From NCBI GenBank assembly GCA_017476665.1, contig JAFUZJ010000050.1, positions 1 to 64,000 of the forward strand: 64,000 nt of DNA. Direction: 5' to 3'. Made by a program: the position numbers and the translations under genes. This DNA is from Lachnospiraceae bacterium (GTDB taxonomy: Bacteria > Bacillota > Clostridia > Lachnospirales > Lachnospiraceae). Below are positions 1 to 8,186 of this stretch, one piece after another. The notes beneath the pieces are model-generated. The model searched no databases and was not told the origin of the DNA. It was given only the letters and a program-made list of their open reading frames with translations. Each line of letters starts with the position of its first letter. The first letter of the stretch is position 1.

Positions 1-1
1 A

Positions 2-633
2 CTTGGAGAGATCACCATCGAGAATAAGCCCTCTGAGTTTACAAAATTAACCACGAAATGTAAGAGGTATTGTACTGACGGGAAAGGGATTGTCTTTGCG
101 TTGGAGAATGCTTACGGCTATGGACGAGCGTTGGCTGCATGGCTGATTGAGAGAGATTATATCGTGAAAGATGTCAATCCGGCTTTATCATATGCCTACA
201 GAAAAAGCGTTCCGCAGTACAAAGTCAGCATAGCTGACTTCAAAGAATGATAGCTATGATGCACAATGTGTGGCCAGAGTAGCTATCAACGAACTAAATA
301 AGTTGCCGGATGCCATGCCAGAAGATATGTATTGGACACTCAGTCAGTTGGTAAATCGCAGATCAAATTTGAAAACGCATCACATCAGACTGAAAAATCA
401 ACTGCATGAGCAGATATGTATAGCGTATCCGAGTTACAAGAAGTCTACAGAGTATAATATACTTTTGGGTTATTCAGATGATACAAATATCCGCTAAGGG
501 TATGCCGAGAAATCCGAGTTTTTATGCATACTACCAGAAGCAACTGGCAAGAGGGAAGAGCAAAACGCAGGCGTTGATCCTGATCTCCCGACGGCTGATC
601 AATATCATTCATGGTATGTTGAAGAAAGTTTGA
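2..633 (+). pseudogene. IS110-family transposase remnant (broken)
   Basis: Three consecutive pieces of one IS110/IS1111-type transposase are readable in different frames. The first, open from the window edge to the stop at 248-250, carries the DEDD-type N-terminal part (ENAYGYGR, then VKDVNPALSYA). The second, from about 270 to 497, carries the following helical segment (WTLSQLVNRR, IRLKNQLHEQ). The third, 502-633, is the extreme C-terminus (NPSFYAYYQKQLARGKSKTQ). Frameshifts and an internal deletion that removes most of the catalytic C-terminal half mean no functional transposase is made. The 5' end lies outside the window. Family identification is by recognition of conserved segments; I am confident it is a relic, less so about the exact subgroup. 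Confidence 0.8.
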
Positions 634-707
634 AATATATGATTTTAAAGAAACAGAGCGTAAATTATAAAAATAATTGATAAAAATACAAATAAGTGAT
701 AAAATGT

Positions 708-713
708 TATAAT
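708..713 (+). promoter_or_regulatory. Candidate -10 box for the 768-2814 gene pair
   Basis: A perfect TATAAT lies about 55 bases before the first gene of the pair. No good -35 hexamer is seen 16-18 bases upstream (TTGATA at 677-682 is too far), so this is a weak promoter prediction in very AT-rich sequence. Confidence 0.35.
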
Positions 714-767
714 AAATACATGGCAAAAATATAAAGCATATGAAAGCACGAATAGTTGGAGGTTACT

Positions 768-1466
768 GTGTATAAAATGGAACCTGTAAGTGATTTTGAT
801 GAAATAAGTAAAGAGATACTAAAAAATTACAGAGATGGAGAGGTAATTACGATAGGAATATTGTTAGCAGATGGTCAACAAGATGAAGCCAAGCAATATA
901 TCATTAATTATATGGACAGATTCGATAGAAAATCTGGTAAATATATAGATTTTTATATCCCGGGATATTATGAATTAAACACTGAAAATGTTCAAATACA
1001 TAGAAAATATCATCCTAATTCATATTTTAAAAGAGATGAAGTCAAAAAAGAACTGGCATTTTATATCAGAAGAAATCAGACGGCATATTATTTTGATAAA
1101 TTTTTATTCGATGATTTTATTGAGGAAATGAATTCACGCATGGGAATTGAATATACATATAACCCCATGTTGATACTGGTAGAAGTTAATATGAATAAGA
1201 ATAGAGGAAATATTGAGTTCCAAGATAAAATGGTAATAGAGTTGGATGAAGACAGTAATAGAGGGTTAAGACGTTCGGGTCAATTGTTTGATGAAATATT
1301 TTCTATTGCAAAGCAACAAGTAAAGTTGGATCGGTTCGAAAAGGATGTTAGGATGTACTATATTAAAGGAAAGGCAGTAGAAAATTTTATTAGAATCCTC
1401 AGCGGGAGTTGGCTAGAAGCTGTTACGGATATAGTTAGCGATGTTCATCGTTTTAGAATTAAGTGA
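768..1466 (+). CDS. Hypothetical protein, first gene of a pair with an MBL-fold hydrolase
   Basis: I do not recognise this protein of about 232 residues. It is rich in Lys, Glu, Asp and aromatic residues, has no signal peptide or membrane segment, and shows no catalytic motif I can name. The GTG at 768 is preferred because TGGAGG at 757-762 is well placed for it; ATG at 777 is an alternative. The frame also runs upstream to a TTG at 756, but that codon lies inside the ribosome binding site. The gene is AT-rich like the rest of the island and lies 151 bases upstream of an MBL-fold hydrolase on the same strand, which suggests a two-gene module. Function is unknown. Confidence 0.6.
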   Translation: MYKMEPVSDFDEISKEILKNYRDGEVITIGILLADGQQDEAKQYIINYMDRFDRKSGKYIDFYIPGYYELNTENVQIHRKYHPNSYFKRDEVKKELAFYIRRNQTAYYFDKFLFDDFIEEMNSRMGIEYTYNPMLILVEVNMNKNRGNIEFQDKMVIELDEDSNRGLRRSGQLFDEIFSIAKQQVKLDRFEKDVRMYYIKGKAVENFIRILSGSWLEAVTDIVSDVHRFRIK

Positions 1467-1617
1467 AATGGAAACATGAGAATAATTATAATGTTATAAC
1501 CAATTAGATTGATAAGGGGAGCTTTCTCATATATTACCATATTCAATTATATAGTATAAAATCAATAGATGTGAAAAGCTGTTTGGATGAGAATGGCATT
1601 TAAAAAGCACAAAAGGA

Positions 1618-2814
1618 ATGGGACAGATTGTGAAAATTTTTGAAATACTCAATGTAGGACAGGGTGATAGCATAATAATGAGACCGCCCAAAAGATGTAA
1701 ATATACGGGGAAAACATTTATTGTTGATCTAGGACCGGGAAATTATAATATAACAAATCACATTGGAAGCAATGAAAACATTCACATTGTATTGACACAT
1801 CACGATAATGATCATATGGGTGGAATGAATTTCTTTGTAGGAAAGATGGGACAGGTTGAGACGTTAATCGTACCTTTTTACCAGAATGAAATTACACTTA
1901 TAGCTCGCACTATACTAAATTTAAAAGGCATAAGCTCATCAAAGGATTGTAATGAGTTTATAAAAGAATTAGAGAGTATAGTAAAGAATCAGGTAAGCAT
2001 AAAAACGTTTTTGGATAATGGCATGATACATTATTTGTCATTTGCATATGAAGGCATGAACGTATGTGATCATATAGAATGCCTTAATCCGCCTTTAGCC
2101 ATTGAATCCTATGACTGGATACATGAAATGGACAGGGATAACTTGATTCAACTTATGTATGAATTATTTACAGAAACATTTGCAACAGAGATGGAGGCAT
2201 ATATACGTGCCAATGTTGATGGGAATAATGCAGTATACAAGAGTGAGATACGAGACTATGAACATTACTGGCTGAGAAGCAGAGAAGATTATGATATATC
2301 GGTTGAACAATATAATAAATGTAATTATGTGTTTGCTTTTATTTTTAAGAATATGGCTCTTCTTAGAATGTTTAATAATAAAGCAACTAGAAATAATTTG
2401 AGAAAAATATACAGTGAATATGTGAAGTGCACGCATGATGTATGCGTAGTGTTAAAAACTAGTTATGAAGGCGAAACTATGTTGCTTACTGGAGATGCAA
2501 GCAAAAAAGTATTTAATCGTTTGATCAAAGAAGGGAAGGATATATCAGCCACATATTTAAAAGTTCCGCATCATGGCAGTAAGCATAATATGAGTAAAAA
2601 AATACTTGACGCCATACAACCGAAAGTTGCAATTATTTCGCATGGGAATGGTCATTTTGGAAAATCAAAAGACACACATCCAAATCAAGAAATCTTAGAT
2701 ATGCTGTTGCATAGAGGAATTAAGATTCTCATTACTAATGATGTGCAAAAAGGAAATATTACTATTATGCAAAAAAGAAAACATTGCCAAGATAGTTATG
2801 TGGAGATCCAGTAG
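1618..2814 (+). CDS. ComEC/Rec2-type metallo-beta-lactamase-fold hydrolase
   Basis: A protein of 398 residues with the MBL fold as found in the C-terminal domain of ComEC. The N-terminus reads FEILNVGQGDS, the family's opening strand. The metal-binding motif HHDNDH is at residues 61-66, followed by LLTGDAS and VPHHGSKHN in the C-terminal half, and by ISHGNGHFG, which fits the last metal ligand. No membrane segments are present, so it is a soluble stand-alone enzyme, plausibly a nuclease or phosphodiesterase. The middle third (about residues 100-260) is not typical of ComEC and may be a family-specific insertion. The start is uncertain: GTG at 1630 would also give a normal N-terminus. Its location beside an unknown gene in a defense-rich stretch suggests an accessory immune function, which is inference. 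Confidence 0.75.
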   Translation: MGQIVKIFEILNVGQGDSIIMRPPKRCKYTGKTFIVDLGPGNYNITNHIGSNENIHIVLTHHDNDHMGGMNFFVGKMGQVETLIVPFYQNEITLIARTILNLKGISSSKDCNEFIKELESIVKNQVSIKTFLDNGMIHYLSFAYEGMNVCDHIECLNPPLAIESYDWIHEMDRDNLIQLMYELFTETFATEMEAYIRANVDGNNAVYKSEIRDYEHYWLRSREDYDISVEQYNKCNYVFAFIFKNMALLRMFNNKATRNNLRKIYSEYVKCTHDVCVVLKTSYEGETMLLTGDASKKVFNRLIKEGKDISATYLKVPHHGSKHNMSKKILDAIQPKVAIISHGNGHFGKSKDTHPNQEILDMLLHRGIKILITNDVQKGNITIMQKRKHCQDSYVEIQ

Positions 2815-2837
2815 TCTGAAGTGGTGGTATTAAGCTT

Positions 2838-3302
2838 ATTTATTTCAACTGTTTTGATGACAGGAATCTTGCTTTGTTGGAATTGTGCGGCCAGGAGAAA
2901 TGACCATCCTTGACCCATTTGGTGAAGAAGAGGAAACCATCGACTTCCCATACAAGTCCTTTAATTTTGTTAGTATGTTTGTCATTGAACGGAAACAGCG
3001 TTTATGGGACAAAGCGAGGTGGATGATAATTTGTGTTGATGATAGCAGCAAGGCAATTGATGCCATACCGCATATCAGTCCTGCCACAAACAACATAGAT
3101 TTCTGCGAATGAGCACGAGTCAGCGTCTCAAAAAATGGCGCATCGCCTTCAGAATCCAGAAGATACAGTCATCGAAAGCATCCGCATTGAAGGTAATTTG
3201 AACACCGTCCGAAGAGATGGTAATGGCATCAGGAGCCGGGCCGGTCTGGAAATTGTGCAAGTTGCTCAGGTTGTACAACTCATGTTTTTCAGTTGCAGTC
3301 AC
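2838..3302 (-). pseudogene. IS66-family tnpB (Orf2) and flanking tnpA-like remnant
   Basis: Read on the minus strand, about 3116 to 2840 encodes an IS66 Orf2-like protein: IYVVCGRTDMRYGIN near the start, then an in-frame stop (TAA), then KIKGLVWEVDGFLFF and DGHFSWP, which match the family's conserved core. Just upstream on the same strand, 3302-3120 encodes a 60-residue piece (VQITFNADAFDDCIFWIL) that could be the tail of the IS66 TnpA-like partner. The large transposase gene tnpC is missing. This is a decayed fragment of a mobile element between two candidate defense modules. The Orf2 assignment is fairly firm; the tnpA assignment is tentative. The rest of the 2815-3609 gap shows nothing else I can name. 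Confidence 0.65.
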
Positions 3303-3609
3303 TGCGACATTGGAAAGAAATGAGAATCGGTCGAAATGTGGCTACAGAACAGATCCGGGAAGAATGGATTGTATATGGGTCTCTTTGGCAATCCAGCTGA
3401 GGCTGAGTGGGAGTGATAGCAAATAAAAACGGATGTAAACTAGATGGATAAAAGGCTGAGATAGATATAGGTTAGTTTATTGCATCTTGAATTATAGAAA
3501 TAATTATAATATATAAAGATATTAAACAAGGAATTTGACTGCGCTTGTTCAATTAAAAAATTTTTCTTGATTGCATTTAGGCAAAGTTAATTTAGGGGGA
3601 GAAGAGAGA

Positions 3610-5778
3610 ATGAGTACAAAAGAAATTTTATTTGAAAGTATGAAACAATTTTGTAAAAATACTTCCGGGAAGTGCAGAAATGCCTTTTTTGAAAACTGGT
3701 TTACTAAAAATGGAAAAACATATAATTTTATTTTTAAACAAAATCTATATGTAACTAATATACAGTATAGAGAGTTGATTGATCTTATTCAGTTAAATAC
3801 GACAAGAGAAAGTAAAAGAGTACAAATAAATTTTATGACGACAAAAGATTTTTTTGATTTTATGTCAAACATTATAGAGTCATTTATTGATATGAATTGC
3901 TTAAGAAAAATAAGAGAGAACACATGTGAAATTGAATTAGTATCAAACGATTTAGAACGTTTATGCAAAAATTATTTAAATATTTTTGAGAATATCGTTG
4001 TGGTTGATTCTTTTTATACTTCGTGTATTGTATCAATACCGAATGGAATGGTTATGGATATTCAGCAGATATGTTTTCAATCTGGATATATACATTCTTG
4101 TGGTGAAAATATTTATACGAGAAACATGAAAAAGGCAAAATATGATAGTTTTGTCTCACGATTGGAAGAATATATTGATAATAGTGATAATATTCTAAAT
4201 TTTATTATGTATACACATGAAGATTATCCAATTAAAAACAAATTATATGTAAATGATTTCCAAAAACATGGTCTTGATGAAATAAAATTTTATCTTGAAA
4301 AGTTTTATATGCAAGATATTTCTTTATTACAAGTTGTTGAAAAACTCAAAAGTAATGGGAATTTGAAAAACAAAATAAGAATTGTGAGTAGGTCGGAGGC
4401 TAAAAGAACACAAGCAAATGAATGTATATGGATGATTATTGATAGATCCATAAGTGAAGATTTAAAATATCCAGGAGAAAGAAGATACTATATATGTTAC
4501 AAGCAAATGTATATAAATGAGAATCCCTTTCATATTTTTGATGAAAACAAACCTGGGTGGATTGATAGTGTAACAATTCCGCATACATTAATGGGAGCAA
4601 TGCTTAACATAGGTTTAGCGGGATGTTTGATTAATGAGCGGGATAAATATATAGTTGTGGATCCGTTTGTTGGAACAGGTACAACTTTACTTGAAACATT
4701 AAAGTATACAAAAATTGATTTTTGGGGCGGAGATAAATGTGCAATAACACAAATAGTATCTGAATTGAATTTGATTTTCTTTGCAATGAAAAAAAGTTCA
4801 TTAAATAAAATACAGAATATTGTATTGGAAATCATTGACGTAGGAGATTCTGCCAAATGTCAGAAAATTATATCAGATTTACAAATTAAAAATTATAGTA
4901 GTGAAAAGTGGCATGATTTGGCAGTTTGTATTAGTGGTTACTTGACAAATTGTATAAATGATTTTGTTTTAAAAGGATTTGAGTTTGAAACTAAATTTTG
5001 TTCACTTACAGAAGATCTTTATAATGAAATTAAGAATTCAAAAAAAAATTCTGGTTTATCAAATGAAGAATGTTGTTTAATCTCAAAAGTTTGTCTTTTG
5101 ATTGTATGGAAAACATTTAAACGGAAAGAATTTATTTACAGAAAAAATTCAAATCAAGAGAATTCTTTTATAAAAGAAGTGGCTGAGGAATTTAAAGGAT
5201 TTTTATATCGTTTAATATCATATATTCATATACGTGAAAGAATTAAAGACAATGCCAATGATGAAGAAAGAATTATAGTATACAATGGAAAATATACAAG
5301 GGCATGTTCAATTAATAGTAACTATATTAAAAATAATATAACTGTTGAGTCATCTAAAATAAAACAAAACATAGATATAATAGATTTTCTTAAAGGCTTG
5401 CAGAATGAGCAAAAAAAGGTTGATTTGATTATTACTGATCCGCCTTACGGATTTAACACAATTGAAGATAAGAATTCTTTTGCAGAATTATATATTAATT
5501 TTATTGAAGAAATGGTTAAAACTATAAATAATGGAGGACAAATAATTATGTGTTTGCCTGCATGGTCATATTCAGGTAAAACTGTAAATTTTTTTGCTCA
5601 GAAAGAAGTCGTGAGTCGACAATTTATGATTGCTGCACAAAGAAACAATATGTATATTGCAGAGAAAAAAGAAGTATTAACAGAGCCGACAAAATTGTTT
5701 GAATTTCCTTTTTATTGGGATTCAGAGAAAGCGCTGAGAAGAGATATTGTCAAATTTCAATTTTTTAAAAGAAGTTGA
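3610..5778 (+). CDS. Large Trm11/UPF0020-like SAM-dependent methyltransferase, island gene
   Basis: A protein of 722 residues starting at ATG 3610, which has a good ribosome binding site (AGGGGGA, nine bases upstream). A Rossmann methyltransferase is recognisable from motif I, VDPFVGTGTT at about residues 350-359, and motif IV, TDPPYG at about residues 609-614, in the order seen in Trm11, RlmL and UPF0020 RNA methyltransferases and in some DNA methylases. DPPY is typical of amino-group methylation. About 250 residues of helical, Lys-rich sequence separate the two motifs, far more than usual. The N-terminal 340 residues are unfamiliar and may be a target-binding domain. The gene lies 418 bases upstream of an RlmN-like/PIN fusion on the same strand. 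RNA as substrate is inference; a DNA methylase is possible. Confidence 0.7.
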   Translation: MSTKEILFESMKQFCKNTSGKCRNAFFENWFTKNGKTYNFIFKQNLYVTNIQYRELIDLIQLNTTRESKRVQINFMTTKDFFDFMSNIIESFIDMNCLRKIRENTCEIELVSNDLERLCKNYLNIFENIVVVDSFYTSCIVSIPNGMVMDIQQICFQSGYIHSCGENIYTRNMKKAKYDSFVSRLEEYIDNSDNILNFIMYTHEDYPIKNKLYVNDFQKHGLDEIKFYLEKFYMQDISLLQVVEKLKSNGNLKNKIRIVSRSEAKRTQANECIWMIIDRSISEDLKYPGERRYYICYKQMYINENPFHIFDENKPGWIDSVTIPHTLMGAMLNIGLAGCLINERDKYIVVDPFVGTGTTLLETLKYTKIDFWGGDKCAITQIVSELNLIFFAMKKSSLNKIQNIVLEIIDVGDSAKCQKIISDLQIKNYSSEKWHDLAVCISGYLTNCINDFVLKGFEFETKFCSLTEDLYNEIKNSKKNSGLSNEECCLISKVCLLIVWKTFKRKEFIYRKNSNQENSFIKEVAEEFKGFLYRLISYIHIRERIKDNANDEERIIVYNGKYTRACSINSNYIKNNITVESSKIKQNIDIIDFLKGLQNEQKKVDLIITDPPYGFNTIEDKNSFAELYINFIEEMVKTINNGGQIIMCLPAWSYSGKTVNFFAQKEVVSRQFMIAAQRNNMYIAEKKEVLTEPTKLFEFPFYWDSEKALRRDIVKFQFFKRS

Positions 5779-6196
5779 AAATAAATTGACAATATTATAG
5801 GAGCTTCCAGTGTGGCAATCATGAGAAAGAGTCCGTAACACTTAAACAAAGAATGAGCCAGTAGTCGGCAGGAATATTTTCCATAAGGCAAGACCCTGCA
5901 TAGGAGCTAAGCTGAAACCCTGGTTATGGACAGTCGGGACGAAGAAAGTTAGAACCCTAAAGAAATGCAGGTGATCCTGGTAGACGTGGGAGGTTTGCTC
6001 TGTAGATGGAGGAGCATACACAAGGCCATGCAAAGCGAAATACACAGACGTTTTACTTCGTGTACCCCAAACCAACTATTTTTGTACCAGATACAGAGAA
6101 ATGTCCATCTACATGGCTCATTTATCTGAGATATGAACTGAAAATTTCCATGAAAAATAAGGAAAAACACTTGACTAAATAGGGAGGAAATCACCT
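5779..6196. other. Unexplained non-coding segment, more GC-rich than its flanks
   Basis: Between two very AT-rich genes lies a stretch (roughly 5830-6110) with clearly higher GC and no convincing coding frame on either strand; short frames on the minus strand lack start signals and recognisable content. It has runs that look capable of pairing and begins close to a GTGTG at 5810-5814. It could be a structured RNA or a decayed mobile-element piece such as the 5' part of a group II intron, but I see no domain V motif and cannot name it. The last bases (6181-6187) supply the strong ribosome binding site of the next gene. Confidence 0.4.
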
Positions 6197-8002
6197 ATGA
6201 TAGATATATGGGAAAATACGTTTAATATTAAAAAAATATATAATAAAGAAATGTATTATAAATCCAGAAGCTGGAATCGACAGAGGGTGCAAAAATTTTT
6301 GCTTGCATATGATAATGAAAGAATTCTAGAGTGTATGTTGATAATTCATTACAACAATGAACAGAGTCGAGATTTAACAATAGAATTAAGTAATATGTAT
6401 AATTGTATTGTAGGATGCCAGTTTTGTGCGTCAGGAAATTTAAAACAATCTGCAGTCGAATTATCTGAATATGATTATATTGCTCAAATAAATACGTGTT
6501 TAAAGTATAGTGATGTTGATCCTAATAATTATGAAAATTTTTATATAAGTTTTTACGGGATAGGAGAGCCTTCAGTTGTCTATAGAAGAATAGGAAATGT
6601 CATTCCTGTCATTAAAAGAAAGTTTTTGCATGCTCAGTTTAATATAGCTACTTTTGGATTTAATGAGAAATGTTTTGATTATTGGAGAGAATTTACACCT
6701 GATATAAGAACTTTACAAATCCCTTTTTATAGTAGCAATCGTAATACATTAAAAAAAATTGTAAGAAATTTGCCTGATAATTATGATTTTGTCAAGGTGT
6801 TAAAACAAGCAATAGGGTATAAAAAATATCATGAAAAATGCAGAGTAAAAATAAATTATATTGTTATACAAGATTGCAATGATAATGTGGATGAAGTGAA
6901 AAAACTTATGGAAATTTTATATCCTTATTTATCTATGATTTGTATTAGAATTTCTTATTTAAATTATACCAGAATTGGGAAAAGAAATGGTTATATTTCG
7001 GCATCAACTTATAAAATTAAAGAAATATATGATTTATTAAGTAGTAGGAGATTCGAATGTTATATTTTTGGGACAGAAAAGAATATAGAAGTGGGGTGTG
7101 GACAGTTGCTACAAAATCATATTTCTTCAGAGATGAAGAAAACAACTATATATTTAGATCATAACATATATATTGAATGTTTGGATAATCCCGATTTTAA
7201 ATCTAACATCATGGAAACGAGAGAAAAGGGTGAGCGTCGGATCGTTTATAGTCCAGCACATATTGAAGAAGTGTACAAAGTGGCTAAAGATAGTAATTCT
7301 AAGTATCAAAACAAAATGTCAGATTTGCTAAAAATAATTGATGAGATTACAAAATCGGAGGAATTCTTGCCAGCATATGGAGGAATTTATATAACTACAG
7401 AACCTACAAGAAAATGCTATAAAAGAGTGATAAATGTGGATACAACGGAAAGAGTGAGAACTGATAGTCTTGCTAAGTTTGAGGTAGATTCGTCGAATTA
7501 TAAAAAGATGATTTCAGAAGATAAACATAATACTTTTATTACAAATTTGTCAGCAGAAGAGATATGGCAGTTCGAGATATTAACGAGGCTTTTAGATGAT
7601 TTAAACAAAAATATCAAAAAAATTATTTATGATTACAATAATAGTCTTATAAATTCTTTACTATGTCAGGCAGGAGTAGATAAAAGGTTGTCAGATGACT
7701 TTTGTTTTAAAAGGGGCAATTATTCTGATAGATTAAAAAATAATTATAATGAACTTGAGTATACGATTGAAATACTTATGCGATTATTGAATTTTTGCGG
7801 ATATAATGCAGAGAAGACAGAAAGAACAGCAATATCGTCAACACATGATGTAACACATTGCATTTATGCTACTGGGGCTGATCGCATTCTTACTATGGAC
7901 GAAAGATTTGCAAAGAAATGTGGAGCTGTATATAAATTTTTGGGGGTAGATACCCAAGTTATTTTTTGCAAAACGAATGAACAAGTACTGGAAAATATGT
8001 AG
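6197..8002 (+). CDS. RlmN/Cfr-like radical-SAM protein fused to a PIN-like nuclease domain
   Basis: A protein of 601 residues with a very strong ribosome binding site (AGGGAGGAAA). Residues 60-310 resemble RlmN/Cfr RNA methyl-synthases: a radical-SAM cluster motif C70-IVG-C74-QF-C77, the SAM-binding GIGEPS at 121-126, and C301 in GCGQL, which corresponds to the methyl-carrying cysteine of RlmN (in ACGQL). The second conserved cysteine, expected seven residues before the cluster at position 63, is Glu. Residues 316-601 look like a PIN-type ribonuclease: YLDHNIYI with D321, an acidic pair at 357-358, THDVTHCIYA with D551, then D562 and LTMDERF with D568. I know of no standard family with this fusion. 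It follows the Trm11-like gene on the same strand. An RNA-targeting defense or toxin role is inferred. Confidence 0.75.
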   Translation: MIDIWENTFNIKKIYNKEMYYKSRSWNRQRVQKFLLAYDNERILECMLIIHYNNEQSRDLTIELSNMYNCIVGCQFCASGNLKQSAVELSEYDYIAQINTCLKYSDVDPNNYENFYISFYGIGEPSVVYRRIGNVIPVIKRKFLHAQFNIATFGFNEKCFDYWREFTPDIRTLQIPFYSSNRNTLKKIVRNLPDNYDFVKVLKQAIGYKKYHEKCRVKINYIVIQDCNDNVDEVKKLMEILYPYLSMICIRISYLNYTRIGKRNGYISASTYKIKEIYDLLSSRRFECYIFGTEKNIEVGCGQLLQNHISSEMKKTTIYLDHNIYIECLDNPDFKSNIMETREKGERRIVYSPAHIEEVYKVAKDSNSKYQNKMSDLLKIIDEITKSEEFLPAYGGIYITTEPTRKCYKRVINVDTTERVRTDSLAKFEVDSSNYKKMISEDKHNTFITNLSAEEIWQFEILTRLLDDLNKNIKKIIYDYNNSLINSLLCQAGVDKRLSDDFCFKRGNYSDRLKNNYNELEYTIEILMRLLNFCGYNAEKTERTAISSTHDVTHCIYATGADRILTMDERFAKKCGAVYKFLGVDTQVIFCKTNEQVLENM

Positions 8003-8186
8003 ATAGAACGACGGTATATTCATAGTTAATTTACTGACTCACAACGGAGCGTCTCAATAGATGATATTAAACATGTAAGAATATGCAGACACACTTAAGC
8101 CATTACATGATTTATCAAAATATGCAATTGATTTAGTGATATGACATGCAGAGATTTCGTTGACTAGAAATGTTTGTGGAGGGGTT

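Noticed and set aside
3135-3426. Two overlapping plus-strand frames of 60-70 codons
   Set aside because: They lie opposite the IS66 relic, have no ribosome binding sites and no family resemblance.
5805-6120. Confident group II intron call
   Set aside because: GTGTG fits the 5' consensus, but no reverse transcriptase and no domain V hairpin were found, so I left the segment unnamed.
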